The position numbers and the translations under genes are program-made. DNA of 64,000 nt from Oscillospiraceae bacterium (GTDB lineage Bacteria; Bacillota; Clostridia; Oscillospirales; Ruminococcaceae), in the NCBI GenBank assembly GCA_018110985.1, contig JAGAWT010000003.1:1-64000 (forward strand). Reading direction: 5' to 3'. Positions 1-8,000 of the stretch are shown piece by piece (within the stretch, counting starts at the first letter, position 1; the number at the start of each line of letters is the position of its first letter). The notes below the pieces were generated by a model, which worked only from the letters and a program-made list of their open reading frames with translations, had not been told where the DNA came from and did not search any database.

Positions 1-141
1 GGGCTAGCCCCTCTTGACAGAGAAACAGGATCATGCTACAATATAGATTAGCACGACACTTGATTTTGTCGGTCTTATCATAATAATCTTTGTTTTCAAT
101 ATGCGCTGTTTTGAGTTTACACAAAATCCGGGATTGAGCCG

Positions 142-705
142 CTATTCTGCTGCTATATCTGCCATTGTGTATCCAGACATATCAACAGCTTCATAACTCT
201 CTCCATTGCTTTCAAGGAACGAATTTATCACATTTATCATTGAATCTACATCCATGAAATCAACATCATTTGCTTCTGCAATATCATCACTCGTACAATT
301 TATACCATAATACGATAAAACTGCAGAAACCATATCTGAATTTAACTTTCCTCTTCCCTCAACATTAAGATGAACTTCATTTGGTAAAGAAGCTATATCT
401 GCTTCTTTTGCCTCTGATGTAACTTCAGTGGTTGTTGTTTCTTCTGCTTTTTCAGTAGTTTCTGCCTCTGTTTCCTTTTCTGTTTCTGTTGTTTCGGCGG
501 TGGTCTCCTGCTGTGAAGTTTCTTCCGACACTTCCTCGGTTACTTCCTCGGCTGCTTCTTCCGTTGCTTCTGCCGTTGTTTCGGAAACGACAGCGGCGCT
601 GGATGCTTCCGTGGTGTCGGAGGTGTTCGCCGTTCCCTGTCCGCACGCAGTACACAAAAGGAGCAAAGCTGCTGTCATTGCCGCTGTTTTGTTATGGCTC
701 ATCAT
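142..705 (-). CDS. Putative lipoprotein with Thr/Glu-rich stalk and C39-like tail
   Basis: A 187-residue exported protein. It opens with a short basic stretch and a hydrophobic signal ending in CTAC, so Cys21 is the likely lipidation site. Residues about 30-105 are a low-complexity Thr/Glu/Ser/Ala stalk. The last 80 residues are globular and contain MVSAVLSYYGINC, which resembles the helix of C39-like papain-fold proteins (...MVLNYYG...), but no Cys stands at the expected nucleophile place. I chose the ATG at 705 (702 is also possible) because GGAAAGCGGGA lies upstream; the longer frame from 798 has no ribosome site and would put 31 residues before the signal. Function unknown. Confidence 0.7.
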   Translation of the reverse strand: MMSHNKTAAMTAALLLLCTACGQGTANTSDTTEASSAAVVSETTAEATEEAAEEVTEEVSEETSQQETTAETTETEKETEAETTEKAEETTTTEVTSEAKEADIASLPNEVHLNVEGRGKLNSDMVSAVLSYYGINCTSDDIAEANDVDFMDVDSMINVINSFLESNGESYEAVDMSGYTMADIAAE

Positions 706-911
706 TGCAAATATCCCGCTTTCCTGAAAAATATTGAATGTCGGGGCAGCCTTTCGGAACGGCCGCCTCGTTTTGCTTTTGTAATAAAACATTCTCATTC
801 ATTATAAATAAACTGCTTTACAAAATATAGGTGCATTTTTTTTTTTGAAAAATATATTAACAAGGTCTACAATTTCTTTTGGGCGGTTCAGGAAAACAGC
901 CTGCCGATAAA

Positions 912-949
912 GCATGACCCCACAGAGATCGCTCTCTGCGGGGTCATGC
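912..949 (-). terminator. Strong 38-bp hairpin downstream of the GGDEF gene
   Basis: GCATGACCCC pairs perfectly with GGGGTCATGC, and the interior CAGAGA/CTCTCTG also pairs, so nearly the whole 38 bp folds. It lies 30 bp after the stop of the minus-strand gene ending at 979. No clean T-run follows on the minus strand, so it may act with help or as a 3' stabiliser. Confidence 0.55.
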
Positions 950-978
950 GGTTTAGGGATATGTCTGCTTTGCACAGA

Positions 979-2598
979 TCATCTGAGCTCTGTGAACTGT
1001 ATCTGTCCTATAAGGGTCTTGCCGGGCTGCCTGTTGCCCAGATCCTTCAATGCGGTGATGACTGCTGCATTGAGCTCGCCGGTCTTCTTTGCCATTCCGA
1101 CCTTGAATGCGGCTGTGATAACATTGCCGTTTGCATCCATGGGGGCGGAGAGCCTGCCGTGAGCATCCCTTGCCTCACGCATTACCTTCTTCTGAACATC
1201 CTGTGAGCCGTCCTCTGCGGGAACTGCCACCACAAATTCATCCGAACCTGTTCTGTATACAGTGCCTTCGGGGAAACATTCTTTCAGGGTATCTGCCGTG
1301 TGTACCAGTACGGCATCGCCGGCATCGTTTCCGTAGGCGGTGTTTATGCCGCTGAAATCAAGGATATTGAACATTACGAAGTAATAGGGCTTCTTGTCGT
1401 TGGCGGTGGTGCCGTCAAGATCCATGGAGAAGGATACACGGTTGTTTGCATTGGTGAGCACATCCTTGAACATGGCGGCTGTAAGGGATTCCTTGGTCTT
1501 CTCCGTCTTTCTTATCTGGCGGCTCAGCTTTCTGTTGGCCTCTGCCTGTCTCTTGTTGAGGAGTGCGAAAACAAGGATAAGTCCGATGATAAGGATGCCG
1601 AATATAGCCACGAATATGAGCATTCTGTTGGTCATGGCGTAAACTTCGCTTCTCGGCGCATCAAGCATCATTATCCAGCCGTACTTGTCCATATACTTGT
1701 AGGTGGATATGAATTTGCCCTTGCTGTCGGTGTACTCAAAGCTGCCCGGTACAGAGGGAGGGTTCTTTGTCATCTCAAGTATCTTTGGAATGGTGGCTTC
1801 GGTGGTAACAAGGCTTTTTGAGGTGTGGAATATGTACTTGTTGTCTGCGGTGTTCACCATGCTGTAGAAGGAGTCGTCGATGCCCTTGATGGTCATTTTG
1901 TCAAGGTTGTCTACCAGCTTTTCCGTGAATATACCAAGTCCCACAAGGCCTATGGGCTCCCCCTTTTCGTTCTTGACCTCTATGTACATGGAAAGGATCT
2001 GCTTCTGTGTGGCGGGGGAGATTATGATGCCCGCATTGTAAAGACCGTTGTCGCCGTTTGTCATGGAGTCCTGGAGCTGTTTCAGCTTTTCGGGATCCTT
2101 ACGGGTGGTCATGCCCACGACCCCTTCTCCGTTTGTATGGGTGAGGACGAGAGTCTCCCATGTGCCTATCCATACACCTTCAAGGTTATCCACATCGTTT
2201 CCGAATTCGATGGTGTACTGCTGTGCCTTTTTAAGAGCTTCCTTTGCTTCGGGATATGCGTCGGGATCGTAGCCGGGAGCTTCCTTGTCCACTACGTTGT
2301 GCATATCCACGGTCTGAGCTATCTCAAGCAGTTCCCTTACCTGGGATGCCTTGCTGAAATTACGCAGCGTCTTTTCGGAATTGAGCACATAGTTTTCTAT
2401 TATCTGCGCACGCTCATCCGTGATGGTAGCCATATGGTTGAGGGCGTTCTCACGGGTAAGCCTTCCCGTGGTGACAGTCATTATGACGATAAGCGCCGCC
2501 ATGACCACAAGCTCTATGATAAGCGCAATGGTAACGGTAGAGGAACCGACTTCATCGACTTCCCTGACCTTTGCTTCTTCTTCCTTGGTCTTTGCCAT
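979..2598 (-). CDS. Membrane sensor with Cache-like domain and degenerate GGDEF domain
   Basis: A 539-residue two-pass membrane protein. TM1 is at about 20-44, an extracytoplasmic sensor of about 275 residues follows (Cache-like by size and layout), TM2 is at about 324-346, then a short linker and a C-terminal GGDEF-fold domain. The signature loop reads RTGSDEF near residue 452, so the second Gly of GGDEF is Ser. Canonical enzymes make cyclic di-GMP from GTP; this substitution may lower or abolish activity and leave a GTP/c-di-GMP sensing role. AAGGAAG precedes the ATG. It follows the deaminase-like gene by 39 bp and is probably cotranscribed from the promoter at 3338-3366. Confidence 0.85.
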   Translation of the reverse strand: MAKTKEEEAKVREVDEVGSSTVTIALIIELVVMAALIVIMTVTTGRLTRENALNHMATITDERAQIIENYVLNSEKTLRNFSKASQVRELLEIAQTVDMHNVVDKEAPGYDPDAYPEAKEALKKAQQYTIEFGNDVDNLEGVWIGTWETLVLTHTNGEGVVGMTTRKDPEKLKQLQDSMTNGDNGLYNAGIIISPATQKQILSMYIEVKNEKGEPIGLVGLGIFTEKLVDNLDKMTIKGIDDSFYSMVNTADNKYIFHTSKSLVTTEATIPKILEMTKNPPSVPGSFEYTDSKGKFISTYKYMDKYGWIMMLDAPRSEVYAMTNRMLIFVAIFGILIIGLILVFALLNKRQAEANRKLSRQIRKTEKTKESLTAAMFKDVLTNANNRVSFSMDLDGTTANDKKPYYFVMFNILDFSGINTAYGNDAGDAVLVHTADTLKECFPEGTVYRTGSDEFVVAVPAEDGSQDVQKKVMREARDAHGRLSAPMDANGNVITAAFKVGMAKKTGELNAAVITALKDLGNRQPGKTLIGQIQFTELR

Positions 2599-2637
2599 TA
2601 TTATCTTCCTTTCGTTCTGAATATCTGACCGCCTGTC

Positions 2638-3207
2638 TTACTTTTTCCCGAACAGCTTTCCGAAAAAGCCCTTCTTTTCGGCGGGCTCATCCTCATCCTC
2701 GTCCTCGTCATCAATGTCCATAAGGTTCCCGACCCTTGCCTTGAGCAGGCTGGAGCCGGAGCTTGCCGCACTGAGACCCGTGGTCCCTGCCTGAGGAGCT
2801 GCCGGAACGGGTGCAGTCTGGGGTGCTCCGCCGGAAAGTATCTGTGTCAGGGGCATCATACCGTCCGGCAGGACAATCTGACATCCGTTGTTTGCGGGGT
2901 TCTGGGACAGGATGAACTGTACGCATCCGGCGCAGGGGAGTATAGGGCTGAGATTTGCGGAACTCAGCAGCAGCAGGGAGGTCATGAAGTTTTCTCCCAT
3001 GCTGAGAGCCTGCCTGACAGCGTTTACTTCTGCGTGTACCCCTACCATGCTGCCGTTCATCATTTCCGTTCCGCTGAAACCTGTGTAAAAGCGCCCTGAG
3101 CCTGTTACGATCACACATACTGTGTCATACGGGGAAAACACAGCGCCCTGACTGCGGCTCTGTGCCACAGCATCGGATGCAAAACGGAACATCTGGTCAT
3201 ACAGCAT
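2638..3207 (-). CDS. Cytidine-deaminase-fold protein with acidic/basic C-terminal tail
   Basis: 189 residues. The N-terminal 115 residues have the zinc deaminase signature: HAEVNAV (zinc His and proton-shuttle Glu) followed by PCAGCVQFI (the PCxxC zinc cysteines). This matches the cytidine deaminase superfamily, whose members deaminate cytidine or related bases. It departs from housekeeping Cdd in carrying a roughly 70-residue tail: a Pro/Ala/Ser linker, an Asp/Glu run, then GFFGKLFGKK, a short amphipathic basic end that could touch membrane or nucleic acid. Substrate is unknown. AAGGAGG lies just upstream of the ATG. Confidence 0.75.
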   Translation of the reverse strand: MLYDQMFRFASDAVAQSRSQGAVFSPYDTVCVIVTGSGRFYTGFSGTEMMNGSMVGVHAEVNAVRQALSMGENFMTSLLLLSSANLSPILPCAGCVQFILSQNPANNGCQIVLPDGMMPLTQILSGGAPQTAPVPAAPQAGTTGLSAASSGSSLLKARVGNLMDIDDEDEDEDEPAEKKGFFGKLFGKK

Positions 3208-3337
3208 TCGTTTACCTCCTTTTACAAATTATTATCATATCTATTATTGTCGGTCATGCTGTCGGTGTATATAATGCTTTTGTCATAAATGTCAAAAAAA
3301 TGTCATATGCTTATTTAGTGCCTTGTGCATATAACAC

Positions 3338-3366
3338 ATTATATACCTAAGTTTTATTTTTGTCAA
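3338..3366 (-). promoter_or_regulatory. Consensus sigma-A promoter for the deaminase-like/GGDEF pair
   Basis: On the minus strand: TTGACA, 17-bp spacer, TATAAT, a perfect match to the housekeeping consensus. The predicted start leaves an untranslated leader of about 125 nt before the ATG at 3207. Confidence 0.8.
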
Positions 3367-3495
3367 TAGACATTGATAAAAAATCCATATAATTTAAAAG
3401 CGGGCATATTAACATATGATGAATAGCAGCGTTGACAATACGACAGAGGGGGCAAGACATTTACTTGTCATAATGCACAAAATTGCTGAAAACTA

Positions 3496-3524
3496 TTGAC
3501 AGGACGGGAAAAACATGGTAAAAT
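3496..3524 (+). promoter_or_regulatory. Promoter of the rpmG-secE-nusG-rplKA operon
   Basis: TTGACA, 17-bp spacer, TGG then TAAAAT (extended -10). The start is expected near 3531, giving a leader of about 115 nt ahead of rpmG. The rest of the 3208-3495 gap is AT-rich and shows no gene. Confidence 0.8.
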
Positions 3525-3535
3525 GAGTTTACCTC

Positions 3536-3562
3536 AAAAGGTTGCCTTGCGGTGACCTTTTT
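3536..3562 (+). promoter_or_regulatory. Terminator-like hairpin in the rpmG leader
   Basis: AAAGGTTGCC pairs with GGTGACCTTT (two wobble pairs) around a 4-nt loop, followed directly by a short T-run. It begins only a few bases after the predicted transcription start. The shape is that of an intrinsic terminator inside a leader, so an attenuation role is possible. Confidence 0.45.
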
Positions 3563-3645
3563 AATATTGCCTTCTCGGGCAAGAGAGGGTAAAGAGGGAG
3601 GCAGACAGTCTGCTTTCGCAGACGAGTAAAACAGGAGGTGCCGAA

Positions 3646-3795
3646 ATGAGAGTTAAAATAGTTCTTGCTTGCACCGAGTGCAAACAGCGCAACTACAACA
3701 CGAAGAAGAACAAGAAGAATGACCCTGACAGACTTGAGATGAATAAGTACTGCAAGTTCTGCAGAAAGCACACTCTTCACAAGGAAACCAAGTGA
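3646..3795 (+). CDS. rpmG: 50S ribosomal protein L33 (zinc-binding form)
   Basis: 49 residues, the usual L33 length. The protein is basic, with the zinc-ribbon cysteine pairs CTEC (9-12) and CKFC near 36-39, so it is the zinc-containing paralogue type. It belongs to the large ribosomal subunit. AGGAGG sits 8 bases before the ATG. It is first in an operon with secE, nusG, rplK and rplA, an order common in Firmicutes; secE starts 15 bp after its stop. Confidence 0.93.
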   Translation: MRVKIVLACTECKQRNYNTKKNKKNDPDRLEMNKYCKFCRKHTLHKETK

Positions 3796-3810
3796 TCCGG
3801 AGGCTTTTTT

Positions 3811-4128
3811 ATGGCAGAGAAGAATTCATCCAAGGCTAAGACTGCTGCGGAAAATACCGACACTGTAAAAAAGACCGAGAAGAGTTCAGGAAAGTCCTCC
3901 AAGGCGCAGGACAAAAAGTCCAAGGGCAAGAAGGCAAACCCCGCTGTCAAGTATTTCAGAGACCTGAGGAGCGAGTTCAAAAAGGTGGTATGGCCCACAA
4001 AGGAAACTGTGGTCAACAACACCGGCATAGTGCTCCTGTCAATGATACTCACGGGTGCGGGCGTATTTGCACTGGATCTTGTCTTTGCAGAGGCTTTCAA
4101 ACTGCTCATGCAGCTTGCAGGCGGCTGA
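3811..4128 (+). CDS. secE: Preprotein translocase subunit SecE
   Basis: 105 residues. A Lys/Ala/Ser-rich N-terminal extension of about 45 residues precedes the conserved amphipathic segment (KYFRDLRSEFKKVVWPT) and one C-terminal membrane helix at about 70-95. SecE clamps the two halves of SecY in the Sec channel. The WPTKET motif is typical of the single-helix Gram-positive form. GGAGG lies about 9 bases before the ATG. Its place between rpmG and nusG supports the call. Confidence 0.95.
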   Translation: MAEKNSSKAKTAAENTDTVKKTEKSSGKSSKAQDKKSKGKKANPAVKYFRDLRSEFKKVVWPTKETVVNNTGIVLLSMILTGAGVFALDLVFAEAFKLLMQLAGG

Positions 4129-4218
4129 TATACCGGCGGCTGATGGATGAGCGGCGGTCAGCGCCGCAGAGCGGAAGTACCGTAATAAGCTTTTGATTCA
4201 TGAAAGGGGTTCGTTGAT

Positions 4219-4770
4219 ATGTCAGAACAGGCTAAGTGGTACGTAGTACACACCTATTCCGGCTATGAGAACAAGGTGGCAGAGACTATTATGACTGTGG
4301 CTGAGAACCGCAGGCTTACAGATTTTGTTACCGATGTCAGGATCCCCAAGGAAAAGGTCATAGAGGTCAATGAACAGGGCGAGGAAAAGGAAGTTGACAG
4401 AAAGCTCTTCCCCGGTTACGTCCTTGTGAAGATGATCCTCACCGATGACAGCTGGTATGTGGTGCGCAACACCAGAGGTGTTACCGGCTTCGTGGGCCCC
4501 GGAGGGAAGGCTGTTCCCCTTACTGATAAGGAGATAGCACACTTCGGCATAGAGAGCGAAAACGAAGCAGAGCCCAAGACGGCAATGAATTTCTCCGTTT
4601 CCGTGGGCGACAGCGTTCGTATCAGCGACGGCACCATGGAAGGCTTCGTGGGCACCGTAAAGGCTATACACAACGATACTTTCACGGCAGATGTCAGTGT
4701 TTCCTGGTTCGGCAGGGAGACTATTGCGGAAGTAGAGCTTTCAAAGCTCGCAGTAGTCGAAGAAGAATAA
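4219..4770 (+). CDS. nusG: Transcription termination/antitermination factor NusG
   Basis: 183 residues. The N-terminal NGN domain begins KWYVVHTYSGYENKV and has the FPGYVLVKM and GVTGFVG signatures; the C-terminal KOW domain is at about 130-178. NusG binds RNA polymerase, modulates pausing and links transcription to translation or Rho. AAAGGGG precedes the ATG. Cotranscribed with secE upstream (90-bp gap) and rplK downstream (49-bp gap). Confidence 0.96.
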   Translation: MSEQAKWYVVHTYSGYENKVAETIMTVAENRRLTDFVTDVRIPKEKVIEVNEQGEEKEVDRKLFPGYVLVKMILTDDSWYVVRNTRGVTGFVGPGGKAVPLTDKEIAHFGIESENEAEPKTAMNFSVSVGDSVRISDGTMEGFVGTVKAIHNDTFTADVSVSWFGRETIAEVELSKLAVVEEE

Positions 4771-4819
4771 AATTTTTTCGTGTTCCGTTTGAAACGGATA
4801 TTTATGGAGGTGCGCCGTT

Positions 4820-5245
4820 ATGGCACAGAAGGTTGTTGGCTTGATTAAGCTTCAGATCGCAGCAGGTAAGGCTACACCTGCTCCTCCGGTTGGTCCTGCA
4901 CTGGGTCAGCACGGAGTTAATATCATGGCATTTACAAAGGAGTTCAACGAAAGGACCAAGAATGACATCGGTCTTATAATCCCCGTTGTCATCACAGTCT
5001 ATGCAGACCGTTCCTTCTCCTTTATCACAAAGACTCCCCCCGCAGCAGTTCTTATCAAGAAGGCTATCGGTATAGAGAGCGGTTCCGGTGTTCCCAACAA
5101 GACCAAGGTGGGCAAGATCACCAAGGAACAGATAAGAAAGATCGCTGAGACCAAGCTGCCCGATCTCAATGCGGCAAATGTTGAATCCGCTATGAGCATG
5201 ATCGCCGGCACAGCCCGTTCCATGGGCGTTGAGGTCGTAGACTGA
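4820..5245 (+). CDS. rplK: 50S ribosomal protein L11
   Basis: 141 residues, the standard length. The N-terminal Pro-rich segment ([17 protein letters not shown]) contacts translation factors, and the C-terminal half binds the GTPase-centre 23S rRNA. TATGGAGGTGC gives a strong ribosome site. rplA follows after 17 bp. Confidence 0.97.
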   Translation: MAQKVVGLIKLQIAAGKATPAPPVGPALGQHGVNIMAFTKEFNERTKNDIGLIIPVVITVYADRSFSFITKTPPAAVLIKKAIGIESGSGVPNKTKVGKITKEQIRKIAETKLPDLNAANVESAMSMIAGTARSMGVEVVD

Positions 5246-5262
5246 GTAAGGGAGGGTCAAAA

Positions 5263-5958
5263 ATGAAACACGGTAAGAAGTATGTGGAGAGTGCCAAGCT
5301 CATCGAAGCAGGCAGGCTCTATGAAACAAACGATGCAATGGGTCTTGTTGTAAAGGCTGCCACTGCAAAGTTTGATGAAACAGTCGAGGTCCATGTAAGA
5401 CTGGGCGTTGACTCCAGACACGCTGACCAGCAGGTAAGAGGCGCTGTTATCCTTCCCAACGGTACAGGTAAGAACGTAAGAGTTCTGGTATTCTGCAAGG
5501 AAGATAAGTTTGACGCTGCCAAGGAAGCCGGCGCTGAGTATGTAGGCGGTATGGATCTGGTTGAAAAGATCCAGAAGGAAAACTGGTTTGAGTTTGATGT
5601 TGTTATCGCAAGCCCCGACATGATGGGCGTTGTTGGTCGTCTCGGTAAGATCCTCGGTCCCCGCGGACTCATGCCCAACCCCAAGGCAGGTACAGTTGCT
5701 CCCGATGTAGCAAAGGCTGTTACAGAGGCTAAGGCAGGTAAGATAGAGTACCGTCTTGACAAGACCAATATCATCCACTGCCCCATCGGCAAGGTATCCT
5801 TCGGTGCAGAGAAGCTCTCCGAGAACTTTGAGACACTGCTCGATGCTATCGTAAAGGCTAAGCCCGCCGCTGCAAAGGGTACTTACCTGAAGAGCTGCAC
5901 AGTTGCATCTACAATGGGTATAGGTGTTCCCGTAGCAACAGCTAAGTATGGTGTCTGA
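5263..5958 (+). CDS. rplA: 50S ribosomal protein L1
   Basis: 231 residues, full length, with the L1 signature around [15 protein letters not shown]1 binds the 23S stalk and in many bacteria represses its own operon by binding the mRNA. AGGGAGGG precedes the ATG. It is the last gene here: a terminator follows, and the usual rplJ-rplL genes are absent. Confidence 0.97.
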   Translation: MKHGKKYVESAKLIEAGRLYETNDAMGLVVKAATAKFDETVEVHVRLGVDSRHADQQVRGAVILPNGTGKNVRVLVFCKEDKFDAAKEAGAEYVGGMDLVEKIQKENWFEFDVVIASPDMMGVVGRLGKILGPRGLMPNPKAGTVAPDVAKAVTEAKAGKIEYRLDKTNIIHCPIGKVSFGAEKLSENFETLLDAIVKAKPAAAKGTYLKSCTVASTMGIGVPVATAKYGV

Positions 5959-5982
5959 TATACGACATAAAGAATGAAAAGG

Positions 5983-6022
5983 AGGGAGAACTTGAGGCGG
6001 ATGCTTTAGGCTCTCCCTTTTT
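5983..6022 (+). terminator. Terminator after rplA
   Basis: AGGGAGA pairs with TCTCCCT across a 22-nt loop, followed by TTTTTG. It closes the rpmG-to-rplA operon 25 bp after the rplA stop. No L10-type leader is evident around it. Confidence 0.7.
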
Positions 6023-6054
6023 GTATCATACCCCATATCAAAAAGGTATTTAAT

Positions 6055-6813
6055 ATGGATCGTAAGATGATTTTAAACAGTGCGGCAGTTGCTGTGGGCG
6101 TTTCCATGATGACGGGCTGCACATCTGCACCGAAGGATCCTGCGGTAAGTGAGGCGAGCTTTGATGATATGCTTTCCTTTACTACCATATCCACTCCCGC
6201 AAGGGAGAGCGAGACTGCTCCTTCGGAGACTTCCGCTGTATCTGTTTCGATCGTGACGGAGGCTCTTTCCATATTCACTGCTACATCCGCCGAGGAGACC
6301 GATATTCCCGAGGTGTTCATTTCAGAGAGCACTTCCGCTCTTACTTCGGTATCTGCCGAGGAAAGCGTGACGGAGACCGAGAGCGTGACGGTGACGGAAG
6401 AAAGCACAGAGATAAAGGAAGAAGATAACAGATATGTGCTCATAGGCGGAGTAAAGTACGTTCCTGACGGTACTACCGCTGAAAGCACGGAGGATTTCCT
6501 GCTTGCGGGCATTGTGGCTGAATATACTGAAACAGAGCCCACAAACGACTATGCCTCAAACTTTGCTCCCGTAGGAACAGGGCTGTACTATCCCGATTTC
6601 TACAACAAGGATGTAGCTGCCGTAAAGCTGTCCGATACGGAGATAATAATGGTGGTCGCTGTTCCTGAGGCTCAGACGAGCACTGCATCTGATACGGTAT
6701 CTGCCGAAACCACGGTTTCGGATCCCATCCCCGAATTTGAGGAGATCATTTCAGAGCTTGTAACAGAGCATATAGAGGAAAACCCCACCACAAGCGAAGA
6801 ACTGAAAGACTGA
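6055..6813 (+). CDS. Putative Ser/Thr/Glu-rich lipoprotein
   Basis: 252 residues. A short signal with MMTGC at the cleavage point predicts a lipid-anchored Cys near residue 22. Residues about 30-120 are a low-complexity Ser/Thr/Glu/Val spacer. A small globular patch (about 125-210, containing YVLIGGVKYVPDGT) follows, then another acidic tail. Layout and spacer resemble the lipoproteins at 142 and 45327 in this window. The ribosome site is weak. Its position directly after the ribosomal operon terminator suggests separate expression. Function not recognised. Confidence 0.7.
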   Translation: MDRKMILNSAAVAVGVSMMTGCTSAPKDPAVSEASFDDMLSFTTISTPARESETAPSETSAVSVSIVTEALSIFTATSAEETDIPEVFISESTSALTSVSAEESVTETESVTVTEESTEIKEEDNRYVLIGGVKYVPDGTTAESTEDFLLAGIVAEYTETEPTNDYASNFAPVGTGLYYPDFYNKDVAAVKLSDTEIIMVVAVPEAQTSTASDTVSAETTVSDPIPEFEEIISELVTEHIEENPTTSEELKD

Positions 6814-6821
6814 TAAGAGAG

Positions 6822-6850
6822 AAAAAGCCCGCACAAAACGTGCGGGTGTT
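6822..6850 (+). terminator. Hairpin after the lipoprotein gene
   Basis: CCCGCAC pairs with GTGCGGG around AAAAC, 15 bp after the stop; the trailing sequence is only weakly T-rich (TGTTC). Confidence 0.55.
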
Positions 6851-6887
6851 CATGTATACGCAGTTTGCCGCAGGAGAGAGCAGTTGA

Positions 6888-6990
6888 TACTAGTTCTTCC
6901 TCGATGTATAGACGATCTCCAAGCCTCAAATCCCTTATACTCAAGCATTTGCGGCTTGTTTCTTGTCTATACATCGGTCAGAAATTAGTA
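6888..6990 (+). repeat. 103-bp inverted-repeat element (MITE), copy 1
   Basis: Starts TACTAGTTCTTCC and ends AATTAGTA. Both arms carry CGATGTATAGAC and its complement, and most of the length pairs as an imperfect hairpin. Flanked by TGA on both sides (6885-6887 and 6991-6993). Forward orientation, defined by the CGATCTCCAAG arm coming first. Confidence 0.9.
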
Positions 6991-7165
6991 TGACATTTCA
7001 TTCAAGGTCCGCTGTATCTATAACATACAGTCCATCGCTGCACACAAAAACCACAGGAAAGGGGGCAGGAAAACGATACTTGACTATTGCCGAAGCAGTG
7101 AGGGCGTTCGGAGAAAACACAGAGTATCAAATGCCCTGCTTTCTGTTTTTATTGCCCTTTCGATA

Positions 7166-7504
7166 TTGTCACTGCTGACGGCTGAAAGCGCTGAAAGCAG
7201 CAATGTCCGCAGCAGGGCAGTGTCCCCGTTCCGCTGTCTGTGTATATCACATCACGGTACTGCACCCTCTGTACAGATATCTGCCGCCCGGGAACAAAAG
7301 GAGAGCGTCCGCTGCGGGAATGAGCTTTTCTTTATCTTAAATGATATTTTATCAAAGGATCCTTTTGGTATCCTTTTTGGAGCCCTGTTTTTCACTGTTT
7401 TGCCTGCTCTGGGCAGCAGGAGATACATAATCAGATATATCCACGATCAGGACGGACATAAAGACCTGTTACTTCGTTTTATTGAAAGGAACACCATGAT
7501 CTAA
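7166..7504 (+). CDS. Hypothetical membrane ORF, start uncertain
   Basis: The frame is stop-free from the right edge of MITE copy 1 (about 6988) to 7504, some 170 codons, which is unlikely by chance at this composition, but there is no ATG in frame. The coordinate given is the first TTG. Just upstream the frame encodes a Lys/Arg stretch and a hydrophobic run (ALLSVFIALSILSLL), like a signal or membrane anchor. A second hydrophobic segment (GILFGALFFTVLPALG) lies near the C-terminus before RRYIIRYIHDQDG. It may have lost its 5' end, perhaps through the element insertion, or may use a rare start. Function not recognised. Confidence 0.4.
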   Translation: MSLLTAESAESSNVRSRAVSPFRCLCISHHGTAPSVQISAAREQKESVRCGNELFFILNDILSKDPFGILFGALFFTVLPALGSRRYIIRYIHDQDGHKDLLLRFIERNTMI

Positions 7505-7520
7505 AACGGAGGAATATATA

Positions 7521-7667
7521 ATGATAAAAACCGTGGTTTTAATTGTGTGCATTATTCTGTGTCTGGCAATGATGGTCTTCGGGATAGTCATCTCTCTCGA
7601 CATTCCCCTTTCCGGAAAAAAGGAAAAAGACGAAAAGAATGACACAGACAGAGAGGGCAAAGAATAA
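7521..7667 (+). CDS. Small single-pass membrane protein
   Basis: 48 residues: a hydrophobic helix at about 4-26 followed by a charged tail rich in Lys, Asp and Glu. A clear GGAGG lies 7 bases before the ATG. It starts 16 bp after the preceding ORF and is followed by a strong terminator, so the two probably form one transcript. No family recognised. Confidence 0.6.
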   Translation: MIKTVVLIVCIILCLAMMVFGIVISLDIPLSGKKEKDEKNDTDREGKE

Positions 7668-7693
7668 GCCCATCAGGATCCTTGATCATTGCA

Positions 7694-7738
7694 GCCGCAG
7701 TGTTTCGGTAAGAGCCGAAACACTGCGGCATTTTTTTT
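7694..7738 (+). terminator. Strong intrinsic terminator
   Basis: GCCGCAGTGTTTCGG pairs perfectly with its complement over 15 bp around a 5-nt loop, then eight Ts. It ends the plus-strand transcript before the ABC transporter locus. The stretch 7740-7926 shows no gene. Confidence 0.9.
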
Positions 7739-7926
7739 GACCAAAGAATAGGGACTTATCCATTTTTGCGGCTATATATGCTGCCAAAGATAGTTCTTGT
7801 TTTCAAGGAAATGTCGGTTTGATCAGTATATTTTCAAGGTGTACTCCCTCCGTCATGGCTGAGTAAACAGTCCCGATTATAACACTTTTCAGGTATAATG
7901 ATCAAACGCATTAGGTCAGCATTACC

Positions 7927-7964
7927 CAAAAAGGCGGATCCCCGGCCGAAACGACCGGGGATCC
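7927..7964 (-). terminator. Terminator of the ABC transporter operon
   Basis: GGATCCCCGG pairs with CCGGGGATCC; on the minus strand CCTTTTTGGG follows. It lies 37 bp after the stop of the LplC-like permease. Confidence 0.8.
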
Positions 7965-8000
7965 ATAAAACGGAAGGGATGTGATGGGGGCTGTCAAAGA

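Noticed and set aside
6848..6862. ATGTATACGCAGT shared by the sequences left of MITE copies 1 and 5 (also near 41089)
   Set aside because: The match is short, at different distances from the element (about 35 and 55 bp), and absent at the other five copies, so I do not treat it as part of the element.
7469..7660. Minus-strand ORF opposite the small membrane protein
   Set aside because: The plus-strand 48-residue ORF has a strong GGAGG and a following terminator; the minus frame has neither.
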